Source: Halichondria panicea (Eukaryota > Porifera > Demospongiae > Suberitida > Halichondriidae). Taken from it: a stretch of 64,000 nucleotides of DNA. The notes below the pieces were generated by a model. It saw only the letters and a list, made by a program, of their open reading frames with translations, did no database searches and was not told where the DNA came from. Where the stretch lies: NCBI RefSeq assembly GCF_963675165.1, contig NC_087378.1, positions 5,699,205 through 5,763,204 of the forward strand, read 5' to 3'. The position numbers and the translations under genes were made by a program. Shown piece by piece: positions 1 to 10,389 of this stretch. Positions within the stretch are counted from its first letter, which is position 1, and each line of letters starts with the position of its first letter.

Positions 1-1160
1 CATCAGTAGTGCTTGGACATGACTCCTGGCTATATCTAACTGTCATCGCTTTGACTACAAATATTGAAAGTCGATCATCCGAGGGCGATGACGTAGTATA
101 ATGGCATTTCACCCTACAGTGTGTAAAGTACAATTGGCGGAAAGTGCACTTCAGTACTCACGATAGATTCGAGATGGGCCATCATTTAAAGTTAGCGCAA
201 ATGCAACAATTAGGAGCACATATCTATCAGCTCTCAATGAGCACATAACTATTATCATTATACCTCAATGTACTGTCGTTTTCATAAACACTGAACACAA
301 TAATTATACTGTAGCAGCTAGAGGAGAACAGCAGCATGAAACAGAATAGCGTGGGTTGTTATTAGAGACCTAGTACTTTTTCACCTTGCATGTTAGTTAC
401 CTGCATATACACGCCCACATCGGTTCACGTATGTAATCCATTTAAATACTTAAATGATAATATCTTTGAAGTATGTGTATTATCTGGTTCTGGGGAAAGT
501 TTCACACAAACGGAGTGTCAACAAATCTCGACTGCGGTTCCTTAGTTGAACGCAACTGTGTGTGTGTGCATGGAAAGCACGGACTTTTCACACGATAAGT
601 TGTGCCAATTATCAATTCAGTCAGCTGCATTGACAAAATAACTCTACTGTGCACATCTACCTAAACATCAATTTGTTCCAAATGTATGCTTGATCCAAAT
701 GTCATGTTGCAGCTTCACATTAATTTTAGTATTGAGACTTTACCACCTCATGAGTACTAATTCATAGGTTGTTGCCTGAGACTTCATGGTCAAACACAAG
801 TTTTCGATTGCGTTTGCAGTTTACGAAGCTTCTTTGGAGTTTGACCTGCCTCTTACAAATGATTCAGTGTACAAGTATTAAAGGAGCCACAAAGACCAAT
901 ATGGCGTGAGATCCAATTCTTTGCACTGATCTCTATGTGATCTCTATGTGCCTTCGTAGTGTCAGACGAGAGGAATCCAACTACATGAATTTAATGATAT
1001 TGTACAGATTTAAGTCATCCACTTACAGATGATGACAAATCATTGCTTGAAACCATGCAAGTACGGCAACATTTTAAAGCTCCACCCCCACCTTCCTTGA
1101 AACCCTGCTGCTGCTGGGTGGGTTATCTGCGAGAAATGCTACCAGGCAGCCGTAATACTG
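1..1160. other. No gene recognised; AT-rich non-coding DNA
   Basis: I see no long open frame with believable splice sites and no familiar protein motif. There is a short TG run near 556-568 and an 11-bp tandem duplication (unit TGATCTCTATG) near 930-955. The segment may be intron or flank of the minus-strand gene that begins to the right. Confidence 0.5.
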
Positions 1161-1246
1161 TCTCATAGTGCCATCGGGAAGAACCAGTGATATACCCTAT
1201 AATATATAAAGTTCAAGAAAGACATGCATGTACAATAAGATCTCAC

Positions 1247-3065
1247 CTCCGTAGCAAGTGTCTTCAAGTCTTTCACCATTGGCGCAAGTACAGAATCAGG
1301 ACTAGCAACTGCCAGGAGTGCAAAGTGGATCGATGGGCAGGATGAATGTTGAGAAGAGTCCAGTAAACATTCCGCAGCATGCACCTATAATTATAACCTA
1401 ATTTAGCCAAGAGTCTCCAAATCATCATAATAAAATGCGCTCCATCACAATAATCACGAAGAATGCCGCACATCAGTGTTTAGGAGTAACGCCTATAAAT
1501 AATTATATATAGTAGAGGAATAAAAGTAATTATATATAAAATTGATTTTACCTTCAACGACTCGGAATGAAGATAGCCAGATGGCGTTTATGCTCCTGGG
1601 AAAGGGAAAGTAAGTTGTTTTTTGGGGTTTGTTATTAAAGAGTGAAATGTATTAAAGAGTGATATAATTATACACCTTTAAATACACCTTTAACCCTTCA
1701 ACCGTCGGATTCTTAATTAACAGTGAAGTGAAATGTCTGTAAATTCGGTTTCCAGAGCAATAAAATGCCTAGCAACCATATACCAATAGAATTCCCATAC
1801 AACAAGGAATAGAATAAAATAGTGCAACATGTGTTGCCATAACAACCACGGTTATTACGCTCCACGGTTATTACGCTCACCCGTTTTTTACGCTCACCCG
1901 TTTTTATCATTTTAAATGCTCGGCCAGCGGTGAGATAAAATCCAAAAATTTTTTTTTATGGATCAGCCTCTTGACTAAGCTTGATTTTCACATCATATGA
2001 ATGTAACAGTGCTAAGATATATCAATTTGAAGTACAATACGTACATGTATTACTATATCGGTGAACGATCTATGAAATTTACAAGCTCACATAAAGACTG
2101 TTCATTACTGCTAATTCTATTTTAGCTATACTATACTTACACTACTGATATTCTAGCTATACTACCAGAGTCACACAGTGAGCCCTCTCCTAGCTAGTGC
2201 TAGCGTCTAGGTCCATGTCATGCATGTCCTCAGTCCCAGACAGTTCATCAGCGTCTGGCATAAAGCTGGTAGCCTTTGGGAGGTATCCTACTATCCCCTC
2301 TCCTTCATAGGCATTGTCATCACCAGAGGAGACATCGCCATTGCTGTCCTCAAGCTGTTCAAGCACATCGGCACAAGTAAACAATCTAGCCATAGCTATA
2401 AACTTCGTGCGGTAAGATGCTAATGAAATTTTAACATAGCAACGTGGCTTGGAAAATTCTAGACTAAATTGCACGTGATTCTACAGCTCTTCCTCTATAC
2501 AGAGATGTGCGTAGTTCGAGCTACTTCCTAAGTATCGCAGAATTAGAATTTCGCACTATTGCGGGCCACGATCGTGGCCCGTGACGGTTAAAGGGTGAAC
2601 TCACAATTTTGTGAAACACTTCGTTGAAGTACTTTTTCTGAAGATATGAAGTTGAAACTTGTGAGAACAAGCTCTTCACCTTAGTCTGAAGTAGTGTTGT
2701 GAAACATTTTGGGTCCCTGCTGTCCTGTATCTCATTCAATGCGTATCTCATTCAATGCGTTATCAATGACAGCTTCAAAGAGGAGTGTAGTTGAGAGGAG
2801 TGTAGTTGAGGACATTATGGCTGGTTGTGTAAGGCTGGCCAGTGCCGTTCTTTTACGCTGAGAATGAACTTGGCGGCATCTGATTGTGACCTATAGACAA
2901 TATTAAATGAGGATGTCGCATGTCTTAAGTACTTACAAAGCTGTATATGAAGCTGTATATGGTATAATTATTTATATCAGTGAAACTTACTGGCCTGGAG
3001 CCTGTCCTCTTGTTCGGTTCATCACTCTGGGTGTCCAACAGTTGTTTTACAACCTCTTGTAGGCA
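1247..3065 (-). CDS. Unrecognised spliced host-like gene, partial (three exons)
   Basis: Three minus-strand blocks look like exons of one gene. Exon near 3065-2991 reads VVKQLLDTQSDEPNKRTG and ends at a GTAAGT donor. Exon near 2880-2605 contains KSLFSQVSTSYLQKKYF and ends at GTGAGT. Exon 1384-1247 contains HAAECLLDSSQHSS and ends at GTGAGA after a TTATAG acceptor. The last two join in phase 0. The helical, leucine-rich character suggests a HEAT-like or other all-alpha protein, but I do not recognise the family. The middle exon carries two perfect tandem duplications (15 bp at 2781-2810, in frame; 16 bp at 2729-2760, frame-breaking), so as written the gene is broken. The phase of the first junction is unresolved. 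The 1.2-kb intron between the last two exons holds a piggyBac relic. It could be an old pseudogene or a live gene with a local sequence problem. Confidence 0.4.
1694..2595 (-). mobile_element. piggyBac-type non-autonomous relic, copy A
   Basis: The left end is TTAA followed by CCCTTCAACCGTC. The right end is the inverse, GACGGTTAAAGGG, followed by TGAA (a one-base decay of TTAA). TTAA targets and CCCT-type ends are the hallmark of piggyBac. A perfect 18-bp palindrome (GGGCCACGATCGTGGCCC) lies just inside the right end. Reading inward on the minus strand there is a short acidic open frame (2370-2190, DVLEQLEDSNGDVSSGDD ... SGTEDM) that resembles the acidic N-terminus of piggyBac transposases and then stops. 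The catalytic domain is absent. Related copies occur at 33747-34428 and 26681-26765. The element sits in an intron of the minus-strand gene, 9 bp inside the splice donor. Confidence 0.8.
2190..2370 (-). pseudogene. piggyBac transposase N-terminal remnant
   Basis: An acidic open frame of about 60 residues begins MARLFTCADVLEQLEDSN and ends SGTEDMHDMDLDASTS before a stop. Acidic, serine-rich N-termini are usual in piggyBac transposases. Nothing of the DDD catalytic core follows. The matching frame in the copy at 34.1-34.3 kb shares the same core words (SNGDVSSGDD, EGEGIV, KATSFMPDADELSGTEDM), so this segment was part of the transposed unit rather than chance coding. Confidence 0.6.
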
Positions 3066-3394
3066 TGCTTCTTATAGCTATCCAATGATAGTAAGCAGAA
3101 AGTTTAAGATTGCTCATTTCTTGCTTGGAAAAAGCACCTAAACGCATACTCCATAACTATTAGAACCTGCGCCATTAATTAATGCGATGCACTGCAGCTC
3201 TGAACTGAATTGACTATGAGTAAGACGGTAAGGATGTTTGGTATATTTTTATCATCTAGTAAGAAATTGATGGGAGCTTGCGACTTCAGTGAGTTCTCTT
3301 TTCAGCTCCGGCTAAAACAGTTTGTTCGGAGAAATACACCTGTGTCCTTAGCCGCAGGGAAAAGCGCACTGTAGTCGAGGAAGATGTAAGTTAA

Positions 3395-3540
3395 CAACTT
3401 TATTAAATCACGTTTTTCACGTTTTTCTTTAAAAATCCGTAGCCCAGACACCGGGGGTACCATATACTAGCAACTGACCACCCCTAACTATTGTTTACAA
3501 ACATTCACAATAACATTCACAATATTGTGTTCTCACTGTG
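3395..3540 (+). repeat. Dispersed repeat family R1, copy 1
   Basis: The words TTTTTCTTTAAAAATCC, AGCCCAGAC, CCGGGGGTACCAT and TAGCAACTGACCAC recur at 44880-45105 in the same orientation and, more diverged and inverted, at 48860-49085. No protein or inverted ends were found, so the class is unknown. Confidence 0.6.
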
Positions 3541-3709
3541 ACATGGTTCGATCTCTTTGGAGATGAAAGGCTGGCATTTATAAGGGAATGTGTGGACTTC
3601 ATTGAGGCTACCAATCAAACTCCATCAAAAGAGCAGTTGAATGATACGGCTAAGCAACTCTGTGACAGGGTACCCAGCATTGAAAGATCAAAGGAAGTCA
3701 ATGTATTGG
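3536..3709 (+). CDS. Possible single exon, unrecognised
   Basis: An open block of about 57 codons (TWFDLFGDERLAFIRECV ... LCDRVPSIERSKEVNV) ends at a strong GTAAGT donor. It lacks an in-frame ATG at its left edge, so an upstream acceptor would be needed. The composition is protein-like but no family is recognised. It directly follows repeat R1 and may belong to a mobile element. No partner exon was found downstream. Confidence 0.25.
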
Positions 3710-3809
3710 GTAAGTACATGTACACAACTTTAGGCTCGCTATATAGCTTAGGTATTAATTATGCTAACATGCGCCTAGGAAAACAACCCAAACTAGCTCA
3801 TTACATTAG

Positions 3810-4330
3810 AGTGTGTGTGGTGTGTGGTTGGTGCTTCAATTAGAGCGGTGCGTAGTAACAGTAAAAGTAATTAGTAGCGACACCGAATTTTGTATATAAG
3901 ACCAGCTGGATAGTAAACCTGAGGGGCTTGCAGAAGCCACTAATCACTCCCAAAGGGTTACTATCCAGTAAGCAGTACTACACATGGTCTATCTCGCTTA
4001 GAAAATGCAGGGTAACCTCTGCTAGCAGGTTTCTTAGTTGGATAGACACGTGCAGCAGTGGCCACTTCAAAGCGCAAATTTTTTCTAAATTAGAGGGTGC
4101 GTAGTACTAGCGACATCGAATTTGTAAGAGAGGTAAGTGTGTTGAACTTTGAACCCATCACTCGAGAACGAAGCACAACCCCAGTAGTCAAAATCGAAAA
4201 CACCACGCATGCATGCTGATTCCTCGATGGAGGTGCAAGCTACATAACATATACACATATTATATCTTGATGAACATTTTAAATTTTGCTGCATGCAGAC
4301 AGAAACCTTGAGTCCAGGAATCATAGGAAA
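3810..4330. repeat. Dispersed repeat family R2 (GTGCGTAGTA / AGCGACACCGAATTT words)
   Basis: The string TTAGAGCGGTGCGTAGTAAC followed by AGTAATTAGTAGCGACACCG occurs here and again at about 23.94 and 24.10 kb. A diverged second copy starts near 4090. No coding capacity or inverted ends were identified. Confidence 0.55.
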
Positions 4331-4814
4331 ACTTAGGAAAACTCAAAGAGATTGAGAATGATTGTTGTTAAAAACGGTTGATGCAGCAGAGCCTTGCAGC
4401 TTTCTTCTCACTCTTGCAACTACCAATAGCTAAACTACCAATAGCTAGCGTTCTAGTGCTAGTAAGTAGAGTAGCAACACTCGGTGAACTAGTTTTGCTA
4501 CGTACTCTTCTGACTGCAGGCATAACTCGAGAACGAAGCATTATTTTACAAATCCATGAATACCAATCCAAGAAAACCAAGAAAACAGCTTATAGAAACT
4601 CTTACTTACACTTCATTGAGTAACAGTCTACACAAACACACTACCGTATACCTCGCTTGCGCATGCGCACCGAGGCATAACAGTCCCATAGAAGAAACGA
4701 TGACACACACTACGAGGATTAATGATGCCTCGAGTACCCAGTTAATCTCTTGTTAGTTGATGTTGATTGTTAGTTGATGTTGAAGAGAGAACTGTTGGGA
4801 GACCATGTGCTGAA
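4331..4814. repeat. Repeat-rich spacer with ATAACTCGAGAACGAAGC word
   Basis: The word ATAACTCGAGAACGAAGC lies at about 4521, and related words occur near 4155-4180 and 45.91 kb. Tandem duplications occur at about 4420-4450 (14 bp) and 4745-4785 (17 bp). No gene is visible. Confidence 0.4.
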
Positions 4815-5612
4815 ATAAACTTTGAGGAAGCTTCGTTCATTAAATTTAAATTGGAGCATAATTTGTTCAAGGATTGGTGTGTCAAGACAAACTTTGTATC
4901 GTCGGCTAAAGATGGAAGGAATTCTTGAAGATATGCAGTATTTAGACAATGATCTTGATGACATCATTCGCGACATCATTCGCCACATAAAGATTGATCA
5001 CCCCAATGATGGCGAGGGTGGCCACATCCGAATTCAACGCTATCGGCTTGTTGAACGCCAATTGTGAGAGCATGCAAATTATGTGTGGCACATAGATGGG
5101 CACCATAAGTTAATTAGATGGCACCTAGTAACTCACGGTGGTATTGATTGGCTTTTCTTGCCTAATCACTTTCCTCAAATGTTCCACCAACAACACAGCG
5201 CTGTCAGTGTTCTCTGAAGTCTTCCTAAACGTGTCAGTTAGGTGGCGAGACTGTTGCTGTGTGGCGTATGATATCGCAGTACGGGGATCAATCAGTACTG
5301 GAAGCTCCACCCATAACGAACGTATCGAGCGGTCCGTTGTGTTTCCAAGCTGTTCTATGACACTATTCACTCTCTCCTTTGAATGAAACCTTTGAATGAA
5401 ACCGATATTATTCTGCCTTGTATGTTCCCATAATCAATCGATGTTTGCAAGAATTTGTTGAGTCCTGGAACCAACACCATCAATTGCGGTCGTTACCTTC
5501 AACCCAACTGGACCTTAACGTTGGTGATGGTACGTTGTGTAGCGCAAGACCTATTGATCGTGTCCTAGGAGTACCTTCCGGTGCTGCTCTGTTAACATTT
5601 CGCATAGATTAA
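4815..5612 (+). pseudogene. Integrase-like transposase relic (rve-type core)
   Basis: In order on the plus strand, spread over several frames: a helix-turn-helix segment (WSIICSRIGVSRQTLYRRLK), a second basic helical segment (HIRIQRYRL), a block VWHIDGHHKLIRWHLVTHGG that would carry the first catalytic aspartate of an integrase core, a later motif GSSTHNERIER holding the conserved glutamate region, and a C-terminal NRCLQEFVESWNQHHQL. This order matches a family of integrase-like proteins common in sponges, cnidarians and fish. Stops and frameshifts separate the blocks and the second-aspartate region is not recognisable, so it is dead. It belongs to the same broad group as the intact transposase at 34735-36208 but to another lineage. 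I did not find terminal repeats around it. Confidence 0.7.
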
Positions 5613-7263
5613 CATTTCGCATAGATGCAGTTGGCACCCATGTTTCAGCTTGCGAATGAACTTGTTGTAATTATAACTAGCTTTGTGTAGTCATGCTTAG
5701 CCGCACAAGGAATAAATTTGTAATTTATAGCTACAGTTATGTCTCGAGGCTTAGCCGCACAAGGAATAGAATTACTTCTAACATGGGTCATTAAGGTGTA
5801 AATTCAACGAATCATCCTTTGAAACATGGTCATGTAACTTACATAATAATTATAGCGATCAATGTCCAAGTTAACAAAAATAACAAAAATAATTATGAGG
5901 ACTTCAGTGTTGCCACGCGGCAGGAGGTTAAATGAACCAGATATAATAACACAACACCTGTTCTATAATGAGACTCAAAAAGCTCCTGGCTCTCAATGTT
6001 CGTAGGTAGAGTTAGGACAGGTCCACACGTAGAGGCTAAAGGAAACGTACTTCAAGGGATGGGGGCCTAGAAAAACCGTGGCAAACGCTAGCACTACCTC
6101 CAGCCCATTTTATTCATGGCTAACAACTACAAGATTCAAAAAGCATTGGTATTACTATAAAATGCCCCTCAATTATTATGCATTTTTTTACAATCTACAT
6201 TTTTATCTTGTATCTAGAATGTGTTTCTGTTGATGGGTTTCTGTTGATGGATTGGAAACGAAAATGTTTGCGTGAAACAGTTATAAGGTGTGGCTAAAAC
6301 TACAAAGGATCATATTTCATTACCTGTCTTGCTGCCACACAATGTGCTGTACATACCACTTTTAATGTTAAAAAGTAAAGAGAATCTAGCTCTAAAAGGT
6401 CGACTAAGCAACGCAGCCACATCAAGAAACAGCTCTTACTATGAAGGTCAAGGCCCGTGGTGGTGTCTCTAAAAGTATACGACTATACTGCAAACGTTTA
6501 GCATAAAACCATCCTATATAGCACTTAGATACATAATAACCAAGTCCTGTCAAGCAATGTCCTTTGCTGTTTCGGCTTCACAGCGTGACATAGGGTCAAC
6601 AAAAAGTAAAAACAGAGAGACAACTTACTTCTCTAGAGTACCTCCCAGCTCCTGAGTGATCGCTAGTGGATAGGACGGTAAAAACTAAAATATTCGCGAG
6701 CACGAAATCATAACGCGGAGTGTTTCACCCGTTGACACAGGGCGGCTTTCCAATCCCTTTCCTGTTCTATCTATGTACAAACCAACTTGTGTCTATGCTG
6801 ATATCATTTTTAACTAATTAAGCACCCTGCGGGTCTGATAGTGACGGGGTGACATACTCCTACCGTAACCTGGTTTACACCTACAGTTGGATACTCCTCT
6901 ATGTATTCCATAAAGAAATTCAAAACAAGTACTTGTTGTTCTACTTCTCGGGCATTAAGTTTGTACACTGCTCATTCAAATCCATTACCTTGTGGAGGAC
7001 CCGAAACATCATCACTTTTTGCATCCACATTTAAAAAATGATGTACCTACAAACAAGTAACGGAAACCCGGCCATATGGAATCATATGGAATTGGTGTTT
7101 TAGAGCACTGTGAAGTTCACAACTCGATTAGACGCAGCAGTGCTCTGAACACAGCAGACGGAAGTATTCTCTGCTAGGCTTCCTCACCATGGAATATGAC
7201 CTCAACTGGTTTTGTTGCTCATATAGCTTTTAAAGTCAGACGCACCACTACCTATCTCTTTAA
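5613..7263. other. No gene recognised
   Basis: There are only short chance frames. The sequence contains small tandem duplications, for example near 5590-5625 (17 bp), 6224-6251 and 7070-7090. The word CTTAGCCGCACAAGGAATA occurs twice (5697 and 5750). Nothing suggests RNA genes or element ends. Confidence 0.45.
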
Positions 7264-8745
7264 TTGTGTCAATCAATTCTTTTAGGTTTCTGTGAGCGTT
7301 CGCTTGCTTTTCTGATGGAGGAACATTCTGCAAGAGTGCAGATACTTGTAGCTTGTTTGGAGAGAAAGTATCTCATCAGTACTCTGTACAGGGCCTCCCA
7401 TGATTCAAGAAGAAACCGGTGCGTACGTTTGAAATTCGTACCTAATGACCTTGGCAGGTAGCCACTAGATCTTGCTAGGTCACTCAGACCTGCATCAAAG
7501 TATATCTTAAGCAATACCTCCTGGTAATTCTTTAAGAAGTGCCAATCCCCAGCGAATAAGATGAGCCATTGCTTTCGTTCCCATATTCTAAAGAGCATTG
7601 GCGATTGATGGTAAACAGTATCTGGCATAGAGTAAACACACTCTTGTTGGACGGTTGTGTTATTAGACATGCAGCCTTCCATATTGCCGGGTCAAGATTA
7701 TCAACAAATGCATCTACATCAAAATGTTTAATTGTGTGTGGCTCTAATTGTGTGTGGCTCGACAGAGTCAGCTGTTATCAGTTTGTTAGCATGAGCATGT
7801 AGCATGTAGCTTGCTATTAATACTCTTGTGTAAGCATACATGTAGCATCTTCTTCGTTAGCATGTACATTTGTGTTTCTTTGCCCGAGAGCGCATGTACA
7901 AGATCACCCCCATAGCGGTATATTAGTGTACCATATTTTGGAATGGAATTGCACACCTGTAAGCCATGTGATGCTGTAGCAGTGAGCTTCTTAGCCAAGT
8001 ATGACTGTGAAGATCTTTGTCTTCCTTTTGTATATCCGATTTTGTAGCAATGGAATCTAGTTCGAGTTTAAATTTCGAATACACTTGTGGTAGTAGAAAT
8101 GCGGTCTGTTTTAGAAGGCCTTCACCAACTGTAATAGCTAGTATGTGAACAGTATTACATTCTCCCAAGTACGAACATCTGACAATCTAGGAAGATTCTG
8201 TTTTTTCTCCGAAAGTAGATCTGTCAGGTCTGCATCTGTGCTCGTAACTTAACATGAGACTTATAGCAAGCATAACACACACGATCATCTGGTTGAAAGG
8301 TGCTTTTGAATTCAGTATTAGGAAATGTTGGAGTACTACTGGCTCTGGCACAGGACGGCTTCTGTTACGAATATGTTTTCCACATGTTTTGCAGTCACTA
8401 TGTGTTGCGTGTGCATGCCTGTACCATTGCATGTAGTGATATGAGCAAATTGGTAGTTCCATCTTCAAAGGTAGCATCATTGTGCCCCGCTGGGAAAAAT
8501 TGTGATTATTGTTGTGCATCGATTGACTTGGCTTTAATGTCAGTGTTCGTACAATTAGGAATATAACAGATCAGTTTTATGATACCTGTATTCTTTCTCC
8601 ATCTAGGTGAGAAGCTAATAATATCATTTACATCGCTTACATCCCTCCTACAAAGCAAGCAGTTGCTGCAGCAGTGAAGAAGGATCTTTCTAGGATTTGG
8701 GATGGGAATACTCTTTCTTCTTACACAGAGCACATTCTTCGCATG
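7264..8745 (-). pseudogene. Decayed transposon-type gene with N-terminal zinc motifs
   Basis: Minus-strand blocks in order: a cysteine segment (CCSNCLLCRRDV, about 8.65 kb), a further block with YHYMQWYRHAHATHSDCKTC and VPEPVVLQHFL (about 8.4 kb), then SHGLQVCNSIPKYGTLIYRY (about 7.93 kb), and a long block at 7682-7269 with AGDWHFLKNYQEVLLKIYFD and GTNFKRTHRFLLESWEALYR. The last block resembles a class of multi-zinc transposon proteins seen repeatedly in sponge and cnidarian genomes (possibly DUF6589-like). Several stops and an apparent intron structure with decayed joints make it a pseudogene. The exact superfamily is uncertain. Confidence 0.5.
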
Positions 8746-9268
8746 ATCGGCCTGGATGTACTGCTGAAGTTACATGACGCGACTCTCTTCCAGTATCTCT
8801 AGCAGATCTGTATTAAATAATAATTATTTGTTGTGTTGATAATTTTGTGTGCATTGTTTTCATAGCAAGTGGTCAACTCTTGTACAACCATTAAACTAAT
8901 GAATATACAGTAGAACAGCCCAATTTTTTGGACATAATTCGCATCAGCCTTTGAAGTATTGATGTGCAAACTTTGGAGTTGATGGCAGGTAGGTTTGATG
9001 GCTGCACAAACAGCTCTCGTGTAAAGCAAGACTCAGTGTTAAAATTGTGAGATGATGAGATGCAAATATAATTATATTCAAGGAATAAAAAGTTACACTG
9101 AGCTAAAGTTAGTGCAGAAATTGAGCTTGAAACCGCAGGTCCAGATAGACAACTTCCGGTTCGTGAGGTAAATTTGGCCTTGGTCATTCGACTGTCTAGG
9201 ATCATCAGCCGGGCATAGGCAAGCTTATCGTGGTGAGAATTGCTGTGTAAGTCAGGAACGGACATCCC
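8746..9268. other. No gene recognised
   Basis: Short frames only, in AT-rich sequence. It separates two minus-strand relics and may be an untranslated or spacer part of either. Confidence 0.35.
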
Positions 9269-9490
9269 TCATGCGGGGGCTGATATGTTGCCTGGAGCGT
9301 GGATGCTAGTTGTCGGCCAGCAATTCTCGCATCTCCACAAATTGACCACAAATTGACCAGATCGAATCTTGTCGACAATTTTTTGTGGGACGGGCGCTTC
9401 TGCCGGTGAGAGAATCAGTCCGCTTCCACCATAGGATGACTGTGGCAATTGGTATGTAGATGGGGCGCTGAGTTGGTTTTGGGTCAACGG
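9269..9490 (-). pseudogene. Conserved short mobile-element ORF fragment
   Basis: The minus frame reads STYQLPQSSYGGSGLILSPA then VPQKIVDKIRSGQF. The continuation EMRELLADN lies in the next frame. The switch coincides with a perfect 11-bp tandem duplication at 9335-9356; ignoring one copy puts the two parts in one frame. The pattern of LxLSPAxxPVPxKxVDKIRSGxFVEMRELLxDN is one I associate with a short ORF common in invertebrate and fish retroelements, but I cannot name the element. Confidence 0.4.
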
Positions 9491-10389
9491 GACCGAAGAT
9501 AACAGCGCTGGTGGTGGTTGGATTAGATATTAGTGAGGCGAAGTGTGAATGAGGAAAACAAAACAAAAGCAAAAACAATAGAAGCGTGAGATATAGCCAC
9601 GCGAGTGAATAATGCGAGATAGGGCTGTAGCGTAAATATACTAGTACTGGCTGCAATAGTACGGAATAGGGCCAATGCCATGTGAATGAGTGGTGTGGAT
9701 GTGCGCCAAAGCAGTGGCTGTTAGTCTGAGTCAGTTTGCCCTAGCCAGTGCTGTAGTGTTAAGCCCACGTGTTATCATGCGCACTCAGTAGTGCATATAT
9801 ATGCTGTTAGTCTGCCAAGCCACAAGAGCTAGGACTGTAGTGTTAATCCCACGTGTCATAGTGCTTATCTGATAAGCACTCACAATTAAGGATGCTTGCG
9901 GTTAGGTAGTGGAATTGAGATACTATGCTGTGCTATAGTCATACTGGGCAGCAAGTGTTTGACGCGATGCTGCTCCAGCCGCTGGCAATTAGCTATAATT
10001 ATGGCAGAAGTAATCAACAAAATAATCAACAAAATAATCAACAGGTGTATTCCACAACGCTATGTGAGAAGCATAAAAAATGCGTACCAAGTACTTTTTG
10101 CTGACGTACTTTTTGCATGGCTTCACCGTGTCATTCGTAATCTCAAATCCTGCGAATTCTACTTCGTCTTGGGCGAATCGGAATTTGTCTGGGTTGATGC
10201 TTGGATTCTGGTGATCCCCGTTATTCTGGTAACTAAGTATAATAGAGAATCAGTATTGCTGTAACATGTGTATACAAAACTATATGTACCAGGTGCTGGG
10301 ATCCGTCGAGATGTAAGACGGGAGACGGGAGACGATACCACTTTGGCTGGTGATGTGATCATTGTAGATACTGAAGCCAGTCATCTCGC
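9491..10389. other. No confident gene; many short direct duplications
   Basis: The block at about 10020-10050 is a run of ATAATCAACAAA units. Around 9705-9870 two similar stretches with TGTTAGTCTG and CCACGTGT words suggest an old local duplication. No product was recognised. Confidence 0.35.
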
